Shown here: piece by piece, positions 1 through 6,071 of the stretch
Numbering within the stretch: the first letter of the stretch is position 1
Layout of the letters: each line of letters opens with the position of its first letter
Assembly (NCBI GenBank): GCA_019100305.1
Contig: JAHRHW010000189.1
Span: 1-8,336 of the forward strand
Reading direction: 5' to 3'
DNA length: 8,336 bases
Source: Candidatus Thiodiazotropha taylori
GTDB taxonomy: Bacteria; Pseudomonadota; Gammaproteobacteria; Chromatiales; Chromatiaceae
The notes under the pieces: generated by a model
The model's database searches: none
What the model was told of the DNA's origin: nothing
What the model saw: only the letters and a program-made list of their open reading frames with translations
Program-made: the position numbers and the translations under genes

Positions 1-723
1 GAGCTGTTGCAGGCCTTGAAACGCCAACTGCGCGCCAAGGGGGTCACCTACCGTGAAGTCGCTGAGTTCCTGGAGTTGTCTGAAAACAGTGTCAAACGCC
101 TGTTTGCCGAACGAAGCTTTTCCATCGCCAGGCTGGAGAAGGTTTGTGATCTGCTCGGTCTGGAGCTCTCCGATCTGGTGCAGCTCATGGTTGAAGGGCG
201 GGAGCGAATCACTATGCTGACGGAGGATCAGGAGCGGGAGATGGTGGGTAACACCAAACTCCTGCTGGTGGCGATCTGTATCTTTAACCACTGGCAGTTT
301 GAACAGATTCTGGCGGAGTACCGCTTTACTGAGGCTGAGCTGACCCAGTTGCTGGCCAAGCTCGACCGGCTAAGGATCATTGAGCTGCTACCGCTCAACC
401 GGTTCAAACTGGTGGTGGACAAAAACTTCACCTGGCGTACTAACGGACCGATTCAGAGGTATTTTCAAAAGTATGCTCAGCCCGAGTTTCTCGATGCGAA
501 ATTTCTGCGAGAGGATGAGGCGCTGATCTTTACCAATGGATACCTGTCTGAGAGTTCGAGACTGAGCATGTTGCGACAGTTGAAGCGGGTATCGGTGGAG
601 TTCAACCGGTTGCATGAAGAGGATGGTTCATTACCCCTCTCCCAGCGACAGGGTACCAGCTTGATGCTGGCATTCAGGCCATGGGATTTCAGTGTCTTCA
701 GTAAACTGAAGCGGAATGCATAG
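1..723 (+). CDS. XRE-family helix-turn-helix transcriptional regulator, 5' partial
   Basis: This is a DNA-binding regulator whose target cannot be read from the sequence. The frame is open to the first base of the window (Glu, Leu, then a TTG at 7). The first visible residues already look like helix 1 of the domain, so the true start probably lies a few codons upstream rather than at the TTG. Counting from that TTG, residues 14-58 form an XRE/Cro-type helix-turn-helix, with YREVAEFLELSENSVKRLF as the core and SIARLEKVCDLLGLELSDL closing the bundle. The remaining roughly 180 residues are soluble and show no catalytic motif. A segment near residues 95-145 resembles a second helical, possibly winged, unit that may sense a ligand or mediate dimerisation. 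The next gene starts 11 bases after its stop, so the two are probably co-transcribed. The HTH call is firm; the role is unknown. Confidence 0.85.
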   Translation, partial: ELLQALKRQLRAKGVTYREVAEFLELSENSVKRLFAERSFSIARLEKVCDLLGLELSDLVQLMVEGRERITMLTEDQEREMVGNTKLLLVAICIFNHWQFEQILAEYRFTEAELTQLLAKLDRLRIIELLPLNRFKLVVDKNFTWRTNGPIQRYFQKYAQPEFLDAKFLREDEALIFTNGYLSESSRLSMLRQLKRVSVEFNRLHEEDGSLPLSQRQGTSLMLAFRPWDFSVFSKLKRNA

Positions 724-734
724 AGGCAGAGAAA

Positions 735-1208
735 GTGGCAAGTGACAGGTCAGAGGATCACGCTGATGTGATCGTGCCGCCGCCGGTGATTCACATCATC
801 AGCATCGGCTTGGCGGGAGTCATCAGCCACTATTTTCCCTTGCCACTGGCGCATTGGGTGATCCTGCAATGGCTTGCTCCTTTGCTGATCGTCGCGGCGA
901 TTGCCATTACGCTGTGGGGTATGCGTGAGTTTCATGCATCCCGTAATCCTGTTGCACCAATCCGACCGGTCAATCGATTGATGATTTCCGGACCCTATCG
1001 ATTTACCAGAAATCCCCTCTATCTCTCTCTCATTCTGCTGCAACTGGGGCTTGCACTGTTTTTTCTCAACGGGTGGATGTTGTTGTTGCTGCTGCCCGCG
1101 GCGCTCATTGTGCATTTGTATGTGGTAGCGCGGGAGGAAGCTTATCTTCTACGCCGCTTTGGCGCTGACTACCAAACCTACCGAGAGCAGGTCAGGCGTT
1201 GGCTATAG
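735..1208 (+). CDS. Isoprenylcysteine carboxyl methyltransferase (ICMT)-family membrane protein
   Basis: This is a 157-residue integral membrane protein of the ICMT/PEMT-like superfamily. Members are SAM-dependent methyltransferases, but the bacterial ones mostly have no proven substrate. Hydrophobic segments lie near residues 18-36, 42-62 and 96-130. The family signature GPYRFTRNPLYLS is at 86-98, and the C-terminal block EEAYLLRRFGADYQTYREQVRRWL spans 134-157. Together these form the usual cofactor-binding region, and the length is typical of the short bacterial forms. The start is GTG at 735, preceded by a purine-rich GAGGCAGAGAAA stretch; no better in-frame start is visible. It follows the XRE regulator by 11 bases and probably shares its transcript. 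Nothing ties it to the operon at 2078 onward. Family membership is clear; the methyl acceptor is unknown. Confidence 0.85.
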   Translation: MASDRSEDHADVIVPPPVIHIISIGLAGVISHYFPLPLAHWVILQWLAPLLIVAAIAITLWGMREFHASRNPVAPIRPVNRLMISGPYRFTRNPLYLSLILLQLGLALFFLNGWMLLLLLPAALIVHLYVVAREEAYLLRRFGADYQTYREQVRRWL

Positions 1209-1368
1209 CCAGGGCGTTTGATCGTTATGACAACCTGGTTGTGGGTCTGCTTAGAGAGAGATGATCGGTCTGGTGTTTGATGGCACTGTCCGAAGTCTCG
1301 ACGCGCTTGTGCTATGTAGTCAGGGGCAATTGAATCGGTGCTTATGAGCTCCAGTGACAGAGTCGCTG
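1209..1368. other. Convergent intergenic gap without a clear terminator
   Basis: This 160-base gap separates two converging genes. It holds two small hairpins. One is ACAAC-CTG-GTTGT at 1230-1242. The other is CAGTGAC-AGA-GTCGCTG at 1352-1368, a 7-bp stem with one G-T wobble that abuts the marR stop codon. Neither is followed by a T-tract on either strand, so neither qualifies as a standard intrinsic terminator. No open frame of note or RNA gene was seen. Confidence 0.4.
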
Positions 1369-1908
1369 CTATTCTGCTGCTCCCTTTGGGTTGTCGGTTG
1401 GTGTGACCACATCCTGTATCGCTTCCGGCGATGCGGTAATCGCACCGCTGGTCAGCATCGGCGAGGCGTCCAGATCTTCCGCATTCATCATCTCTGCGAT
1501 CCGTTGAAGTGACGAGAGCAGCTGGTTCTGTTCCCAGTCCTTGAGTTCGCTCAAGCGTTGCTGAAAGCGCTCCTGTAGCAGGGGTACGGATTGTTTGACC
1601 AGTACTTCTCCCTGTTTGCTGGCCTTCAGTATCACTTTGCGCTTGTCACCGACATCGCGACTTCTCTCAAGCAACTCCCGGCTCTCAAGACGCTTCACTA
1701 CATCGGTAACGGTTGCCTGACTCAAGCTGACCCGCTTCGCCAGTTCACTGCCGGTGATCTTGCCGCTGCGAGCGATCTCAGTCAGCAGCAGTGCCTGCGG
1801 GCCGGTCAGACCATGACTTTGCACTAGGTTTCTGGAGTGCTGATCGATTGCCCGGATAACCCGTCTGAGGGCAATCAGGATATCTTCAGTGATGTCGGCG
1901 TGGGTCAT
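1369..1908 (-). CDS. MarR-family transcriptional regulator, divergent from the carbamoyl/amide operon
   Basis: This is a dimeric winged-helix regulator of the MarR family, 179 residues long. Helix 1 (ILIALRRVIRAIDQHSRNL, 10-28) and GLTGPQALLL (33-42) form the dimerisation end. ITGSELAKRVSLSQATVTDVV (51-71) is the helix-turn-helix, with its recognition helix near 62-75. SRDVGDKRKVILK (83-95) is the wing with the classic D-x-x-D-K/R signature. Residues 144-179 form a Ser/Thr/Pro/Ala-rich tail beyond the usual MarR fold, which is odd and probably disordered. The start is ATG at 1906-1908 (read on the minus strand), with AGGGA about 10 bases upstream. It is transcribed away from the operon beginning at 2078 and shares the AT-rich region 1909-2077, so it is the natural candidate to control that operon and itself. 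From family knowledge, MarR-type EctR represses ectoine synthesis in halophilic methylotrophs; an equivalent osmolyte role here is inference. Confidence 0.9.
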   Translation of the reverse strand: MTHADITEDILIALRRVIRAIDQHSRNLVQSHGLTGPQALLLTEIARSGKITGSELAKRVSLSQATVTDVVKRLESRELLERSRDVGDKRKVILKASKQGEVLVKQSVPLLQERFQQRLSELKDWEQNQLLSSLQRIAEMMNAEDLDASPMLTSGAITASPEAIQDVVTPTDNPKGAAE

Positions 1909-2077
1909 GAAATTATGTTCCCTAAATAATGTTAAGTTTTTATTACCAGTATCTTTGCAGGGTTTGCCGATATTGATGGGATTTTTATTGCGAAAATGTT
2001 TAGAATACTAATCATAGTTAGCTGAATATAAGGATCTTCCGCCTGGCACAGATGTGTCCATACAGGCGTCCAGTTCT
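1909..2077. promoter_or_regulatory. Divergent AT-rich control region between marR and the operon
   Basis: Hand counting gives about 28% GC over 1911-2030, far below the flanking genes, as expected for a bidirectional promoter and operator region. A weak plus-strand promoter candidate is TTGCGA (1988-1993) with AATCAT (2010-2015) at 16-base spacing; both hexamers are imperfect. TATAAG at 2027-2032 is another possible -10 but has no good -35. No convincing minus-strand promoter was found for marR. The motif AATTATGTT (1911-1919) recurs as AATAATGTT (1925-1933), and a related AAAATGTT is at 1993-2000. The placement as a control region is solid; the exact promoter elements are uncertain. Confidence 0.55.
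2008..2021. promoter_or_regulatory. Candidate MarR operator (imperfect dyad)
   Basis: The sequence CTAATCATAGTTAG has perfect 4-base arms (CTAA/TTAG) and 10 of 14 positions symmetric. It overlaps the weak -10 candidate AATCAT and sits between the divergent marR gene and the operon. That position fits a MarR dimer blocking RNA polymerase on the operon side. The assignment rests on symmetry and position alone. AT-rich DNA produces such dyads by chance, so confidence is low to moderate. Confidence 0.35.
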
Positions 2078-2521
2078 ATGCAAAATGCAGGAAGACATCT
2101 CTCTCGGTGGATCCTTATCTGTCTGTTTCTCTGCCTTTTTGCGGTATCGGCAGCGAGCGCGCCGCTCCTCTCCCTGGCGCCGACACAGAGTACCGATGGC
2201 AAAGCCACCCTGAGCTGGGAGCTTCCGGAAGGCGCCAGTGTTGAAGTTGAATCAAGTCTGGACAATCGCTTTGGCAATGCCGTCTCTCTCTATAAGGGCA
2301 GTGACCGGTCGACTGTTTTGACCGGCTTGGGTGACGGATCTTATCACTTCCGTGCCCGCTTCGTGCATCAAAATGGTGCAATTTCACCCTGGGGTGAACC
2401 AGTATATCTGCTTGTCGAGCACCATACCCTTACCAAAGCGATGAGCTTTTTTGCCATCGGTGCAGTGGTTTTTGTGGCGACTCTTCTGTTGATCATTCTC
2501 GGCGCAAGGCGGACGCAATAG
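2078..2521 (+). CDS. Exported membrane-anchored protein with an FnIII-like periplasmic domain
   Basis: This gene is first in the operon, and I do not recognise a named family. From the ATG at 2078 it is 147 residues. MQNAGRHLSRW followed by ILICLFLCLFAVSAASA makes a clear signal peptide, probably cleaved after ASA (residue 28). Residues 30-115 look like a single fibronectin-III/Ig-like beta domain (an LSWELPEG strand, then GSYHFRARFVHQNGAISPWGEP). A hydrophobic segment near 120-142 followed by ARRTQ anchors the C terminus, with the short basic end inside. The predicted topology is a periplasmic domain tethered to the inner membrane. A GTG at 2054 would add eight residues before the signal peptide. 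I prefer the ATG because it gives a compact n-region and has AGG about 11 bases upstream, but neither ribosome site is strong. The next gene begins 4 bases after its stop. It has no catalytic motif; a binding, sensing or scaffold role is possible. Confidence 0.65.
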   Translation: MQNAGRHLSRWILICLFLCLFAVSAASAPLLSLAPTQSTDGKATLSWELPEGASVEVESSLDNRFGNAVSLYKGSDRSTVLTGLGDGSYHFRARFVHQNGAISPWGEPVYLLVEHHTLTKAMSFFAIGAVVFVATLLLIILGARRTQ

Positions 2522-2525
2522 ACCC

Positions 2526-3779
2526 ATGAGTTCAAACCTTCTGCAAGTCGATTTTCCGCGTCTCAAATCCGATGTGGAGGCACTCGCCGCGATTGGTCGT
2601 GCGGATGATCAAGGGATCTACCGGATGGCCTTTTCCGAGGGGGATATGCAGGCACGGAGTTGGTTGCAGGAGCGGATCGTTCAGGCTGGGCTCGAGTTGT
2701 ATCAGGATGGGGCGGCGAACCTGTTTGGCCGTTTGGCGTGGGATCCTGACAAGCCCAGTGTGATGGTTGGATCACACATCGATACGGTGCCCGGCGCCGG
2801 ACATCTGGACGGTGCCCTCGGGGTGTTGTGCGGGCTGGAAGCGCTGAGGTCGATGAAAGAGCAAGGGATCAGCCTTAAGCGGCCATTGGAGCTGGTGGCT
2901 TTTTCCGATGAGGAGGGACGCTTCAGCGGCATGTTCGGTTCCCAGGCCCTGTGTGGCGATATATCCCCTCAGTGGATTCATGCCGCCAGGGATCTGTCCG
3001 GTATGGGCTTGACCGAAGCGATGGCTGCGCAGGGGCTGGATGCGACTGAGGCGCTCTCTGCTGCCAGATCACCGGAGAGTCTGCACGCCTTTGTTGAGTT
3101 GCACATCGAACAGGGGCCGGTGCTTGATGAGTTGGGCAGTTCGATCGGTGTGGTAGAGGGTATCTGCGGCCTGAAGCGCTGGGATGTCCGTCTGACCGGG
3201 GTCGCCAATCATGCAGGCACCACGCCGATGCTGATGCGCAGTGACGCCTTCCAGGGGCTCGCGGAGTTCTCTGTGGAGATCGACCGAATCCTGGAGGAGC
3301 ATGGTGGTCCTCAGAGTGTCGCCACCATAGGTCGCGTTGAGCTGCAACCCGGAGCGGCCAATGTGGTACCTGGAGAGGCCCGCTTTGCGTTGGAGTTTCG
3401 CGATCTGGAGGAGTCGGTCCTGTATGACTTGAGCGATGCTTTTCGGCGCACTCTGTCAGCCATCGCCCGGCGTCGTGGCCTGATGTTCGACTTCAAGGTG
3501 GTGAGTGAACTGGTGCCGGTCAGCTGTGATCAGCGCATTCGTCAGCTGATTGAATCCACCGCGCAGACCTTTGCCTACAACCACCACCGGCTCCCCAGTG
3601 GTGCAGCCCATGACACACAGCAGCTGGCACGGATCACCAGAACCGGCATGATTTTTGTACCGAGTAAGGATGGGCGCAGCCATTCTGCGGCGGAGTGGAC
3701 CTCGTGGAACGACATCCAAGCCGGCGCCAATGTGTTGCTGAACACACTCTATGATCTTGCCAACGAGGAGTCACCATGA
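2526..3779 (+). CDS. M20-family Zn-dependent N-carbamoyl-L-amino acid hydrolase / allantoate amidohydrolase homologue
   Basis: This is a 417-residue metallo-amidohydrolase of the hydantoinase/carbamoylase group. The reaction expected for this family is N-carbamoyl amino acid + water to amino acid + CO2 + NH3. The di-metal ligands of the family are present: H84 in GSHIDTVPG, D95 in HLDGALGV, E129/E130 in DEEGRF, H193 in ELHIEQGP and H386 in SHSAAEW. The small dimerisation domain (about 210-325) carries NHAGTTPM (H229), N279 in GAANVVPG and R292 in FRD. In characterised L-carbamoylases the equivalents of these last residues hold the substrate carboxylate from the partner subunit. Their retention argues for a ureido acid with a free alpha-carboxylate. 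Length is normal and no signal peptide is seen, so it is cytoplasmic. Its stop overlaps the next start (ATGA at 3776-3779), so translation is coupled. Allantoate amidohydrolase is the main alternative, but no other purine-catabolism gene is present. Confidence 0.9.
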   Translation: MSSNLLQVDFPRLKSDVEALAAIGRADDQGIYRMAFSEGDMQARSWLQERIVQAGLELYQDGAANLFGRLAWDPDKPSVMVGSHIDTVPGAGHLDGALGVLCGLEALRSMKEQGISLKRPLELVAFSDEEGRFSGMFGSQALCGDISPQWIHAARDLSGMGLTEAMAAQGLDATEALSAARSPESLHAFVELHIEQGPVLDELGSSIGVVEGICGLKRWDVRLTGVANHAGTTPMLMRSDAFQGLAEFSVEIDRILEEHGGPQSVATIGRVELQPGAANVVPGEARFALEFRDLEESVLYDLSDAFRRTLSAIARRRGLMFDFKVVSELVPVSCDQRIRQLIESTAQTFAYNHHRLPSGAAHDTQQLARITRTGMIFVPSKDGRSHSAAEWTSWNDIQAGANVLLNTLYDLANEESP

Positions 3780-4510
3780 GTGACCAAGAAGAAAAACAAC
3801 CTGATCCTTATATGAACATCGATCCACTTCGGGATACCTACCGGGAGAAGATCGCCGAAGCGGCTGGGCGCACCCACTCGCTGCAAAGACACAACACCGC
3901 GCTGCTGTGTATCGACATGCAGTATCTTGATGCGGCACCTGGATTTGGTGTCTTCGCCGATGCGGACTCATCCGGTCTGCCTCCCGAGTCCCAGGCCTAC
4001 TACTTCGATCGTCTGGAAAGTCTGGTGCTGCCGAATGTGCGGCGTCTGCAGGAAGCCTTTCGGGCCAATCGACTGGAGGTGGTGCATACCAGAATCCAAT
4101 CCCTGACCCAGGATGGACGGGACCGGGGTCCCGGGCACAAACGGCTCAATCTGCATGCACCGCCAGGTTCCAAAGAGGCGGAGTTTCTGCCGATCATTGC
4201 ACCCCATGGGGATGAGATCGTGATCAACAAAACCGCTTCCGGGGTCTTCACCTCCACCAACCTGGAGTATGTGCTGCGTAACCTGGGTATCACCGGGCTG
4301 TTTGTTGTCGGGGTCTACTCCAATGAGTGTGTCAGTACTGCGGTGAGAGACGCCTGCGATCTCGGTTTCTATGTCACCCTGATCTCGGATGGCATTGCCA
4401 CGGTAACCCCTGAGCTGCAACAGGCCACGGACACTACCATGAAGGATCGCTATGCCCGGTTGATGAACACCGACGAGGCCCTCTCGGAGATCGAAGGGGT
4501 GTTCCTTTGA
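3776..4510 (+). CDS. Cysteine hydrolase, isochorismatase-like fold (probable amidohydrolase)
   Basis: This is a 244-residue hydrolase of the isochorismatase/nicotinamidase/N-carbamoylsarcosine amidase superfamily, which cleaves amides through a cysteine nucleophile. The catalytic triad is visible: D47 in ALLCIDMQ, K152 in VINKTASGVF and C185 in GVYSNECVSTAVRDA, with the residues before the cysteine in the usual cis-peptide position. The first 40 residues are an N-terminal extension relative to the shortest members, and the final helix is intact. GAGGAG at 3765-3770 lies 5 bases before the ATG, and the start overlaps the M20 gene's stop. The TTG start of the symporter gene overlaps its own stop in turn. 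Directly following a carbamoylase, it plausibly removes the other nitrogen group, a carboxamide, from the same molecule. RutB-like ureidoacrylate hydrolase and N-carbamoylsarcosine amidase are alternatives that sequence reading cannot exclude. Confidence 0.88.
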   Translation: MSDQEEKQPDPYMNIDPLRDTYREKIAEAAGRTHSLQRHNTALLCIDMQYLDAAPGFGVFADADSSGLPPESQAYYFDRLESLVLPNVRRLQEAFRANRLEVVHTRIQSLTQDGRDRGPGHKRLNLHAPPGSKEAEFLPIIAPHGDEIVINKTASGVFTSTNLEYVLRNLGITGLFVVGVYSNECVSTAVRDACDLGFYVTLISDGIATVTPELQQATDTTMKDRYARLMNTDEALSEIEGVFL

Positions 4511-5949
4511 ACTCTGACCCGGTACTCAGTGCGGATCTTGGCTGGCTGATACTGGCTCTGTTCAGTGCCGTTTGGATCTGGCTGGGCTGGTGGCTGGGTC
4601 GGCGCGCACAGGGGTTGGATGGTTTTATGCTGGCCGGTCGCAAGGTCGGTCTGGCCCTGGGAACCGCTACCGCCATGGCTACCTGGGTAACCAGTAACAC
4701 CACCATGGCAGCACCCCAACTCGCCTTTCAGATGGGGATCTGGGGGATGGTGGGTTATTCCCTGGGCTCGATCGGTCTGATTCTGTTCGCACCCCTGGCG
4801 AAACGGATTCGTGAACTGATGCCTCAGGGCTTCACCAGCGGTGATTTCATACGGCTGCGCTATGGTAATCTGGCCTGGCGGGTGTTTCTGGTGATCTCCC
4901 TTTTCTATGCCTTCGGCTGGTTGATCAGCCTGGGGATGGCAGGTGGGGTATTGATCAACGCCCTCACCGGTATCGATTACCACATCGGCATGTCAGTGAT
5001 TGTCGCGGTGTGTGTCAGCTATACCTTGCTAGGTGGTTTGCGTGCGGTCATCGGAACCGATTTTCTGCAATCGCTGATCATTCTCACCGGTCTTGTGATC
5101 CTTGCGGTGCTGGCGATTACCAAGGTCGGTGTGGATACCATGCATGAGCAGGTTTTGATGGAGCGGCCTGAGCTGCTCAACCTGCTGTTTCCCGCTGCGA
5201 TCATGTTCCTGTTCAACAATCTGTTGTTTGGTGTCGGCGAAATCTTCCACTCGAATGTCTGGTGGAGCCGAGCCTTCGCTTTTCGTGAAGGTGTAGGGTT
5301 CAAAGCCTATCTGATCGCCGGTCTTTTCTGGACACCGGTGCCGATTGTGGCTGGCTTTCTCGCTTTGACTGTTCCCGCATTGAACATCAATGTGCCGACG
5401 GCGGATATGGTTGGCCCCCTGGTGGCTGGCGAGTTACTGGGTGCCGGTGGCGCGGTGCTGGTCTTCATCGTGGTCTTCTCCGCGCTGGCCTCCAGCCTGG
5501 ACTCTCTGCTGGCGGCCACTTCCGATCTGGTGTTGACTGACCTCTATAAAGGGCATCTGCGGCCACAGGCCAGGGAAGAGGAACTGGTCAAGGCGGCGCG
5601 CTGGATCACTCTCGGTCTGGGCGTCATGACCTGGCTGCTCTGCTGGCCCCGCATCACCACCCTGGCTGAGCTGCTCTATTTCACCGGTGCCTTTGTTGCC
5701 AGCACCATCTGGCCGGTGGCCGCCGGTCTCTACTGGCGCAGCATCAATCCGTTTGGAGCCACTCTGGCGATGGCCTTGGGTACACTGATCGGGCTGCTGA
5801 GCTATTTCATGATCGGTTTCTATGTGGCGGCTCTGGTGGCCGCCGCAGTCTCCATGACCCTGGTGTTGCTGACAACCTGGTTGGCGCCTCGCAGCTTTGA
5901 TTGGCAGCTGCTTAATCCAACACCCATACCTGCCAGGGAGGCGCGTTGA
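4507..5949 (+). CDS. Sodium:solute symporter (SSS family)
   Basis: This is a 480-residue polytopic inner-membrane transporter of the SSS family (LeuT fold), which couples Na+ entry to uptake of small solutes such as proline, pantothenate, sugars or urea. About a dozen hydrophobic segments run through the protein. GFMLAGRKVGLALGTATAMATWV (39-61) is the characteristic region around the first broken helix. FSALASSLDSLLAATSD (324-340) is the SSS block carrying the serines of the presumed second sodium site (S329, S330, S333). The start is TTG at 4507, overlapping the hydrolase stop (TTGA). It is supported by AAGGGGTG at about 4493-4500. The next in-frame ATG, at 4627, would remove the first helix and is rejected. 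Substrate is not readable from sequence. The neighbours suggest a ureido or amide compound, and urea transporters of the DUR3 type belong to the same superfamily. It is followed without a gap by a 40-residue membrane protein. Confidence 0.9.
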   Translation: MNSDPVLSADLGWLILALFSAVWIWLGWWLGRRAQGLDGFMLAGRKVGLALGTATAMATWVTSNTTMAAPQLAFQMGIWGMVGYSLGSIGLILFAPLAKRIRELMPQGFTSGDFIRLRYGNLAWRVFLVISLFYAFGWLISLGMAGGVLINALTGIDYHIGMSVIVAVCVSYTLLGGLRAVIGTDFLQSLIILTGLVILAVLAITKVGVDTMHEQVLMERPELLNLLFPAAIMFLFNNLLFGVGEIFHSNVWWSRAFAFREGVGFKAYLIAGLFWTPVPIVAGFLALTVPALNINVPTADMVGPLVAGELLGAGGAVLVFIVVFSALASSLDSLLAATSDLVLTDLYKGHLRPQAREEELVKAARWITLGLGVMTWLLCWPRITTLAELLYFTGAFVASTIWPVAAGLYWRSINPFGATLAMALGTLIGLLSYFMIGFYVAALVAAAVSMTLVLLTTWLAPRSFDWQLLNPTPIPAREAR

Positions 5950-6071
5950 TGATTATCCCCCCTGAAATACTCAATCTACTGATTATCGCTGCAACAGCGA
6001 TGGTGGCCGCCGCACCGGTCATCCTGCTCTTGCTCTGGTTCCGGGATAGAAAAGGAGGAACCCTGTGGTGA
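5949..6071 (+). CDS. 40-residue single-pass membrane protein, possible symporter accessory subunit
   Basis: This is a very short gene wedged between the symporter and carbamoyltransferase genes. Its ATG (5949-5951) shares one base with the symporter stop TGA (5947-5949). Its own stop (6069-6071) lies inside the start of the carbamoyltransferase gene, a 7-base overlap with GTG 6065. The product begins MIIPPEILNLL and has one hydrophobic helix (about residues 8-30, ending VILLLLWF). A basic tail, RDRKGG, follows, so positive-inside reasoning predicts the N terminus outside and the C terminus in the cytoplasm. Several secondary transporters, including some SSS and NSS members, have tiny single-helix partner subunits encoded next to them, so an accessory role is plausible. 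The sequence also carries the strong ribosome site for the next gene, so it could act partly as a translated coupling leader. No homologue is recognised. Confidence 0.6.
   Translation: MIIPPEILNLLIIAATAMVAAAPVILLLLWFRDRKGGTLW
6051..6060 (+). promoter_or_regulatory. Strong Shine-Dalgarno for the carbamoyltransferase gene
   Basis: AAAGGAGGAA contains a full AGGAGG core at 6053-6058. It is 6 bases before GTG 6065 and 9 before a second GTG at 6068. This is the clearest ribosome site in the operon and supports the GTG start, and so the long N terminus, of the carbamoyltransferase. It lies inside the preceding 40-codon gene. Confidence 0.75.

Noticed and set aside
1201..1210. Perfect 10-base palindrome GGCTATAGCC at the end of the ICMT-like gene
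   Set aside because: It overlaps the stop codon, is short, and has no loop, T-tract or second copy nearby to suggest function.
1230..1368. Hairpins at 1230-1242 and 1352-1368 as intrinsic terminators
   Set aside because: Stems are only 5-7 bp and neither strand shows a T-tract after them.
2526..4510. An allantoin, purine or hydantoin degradation cluster
   Set aside because: The M20 and cysteine hydrolases would fit, but there is no allantoinase, hydantoinase, racemase or ureidoglycolate enzyme. An ATP-consuming asparagine-synthase homologue does not belong in such a pathway. It remains a fallback.
4450..4983. Minus-strand open frame opposite the hydrolase-symporter junction
   Set aside because: It is low-complexity, rich in Gln, His and Pro, and lies against two well-supported overlapping plus-strand genes.
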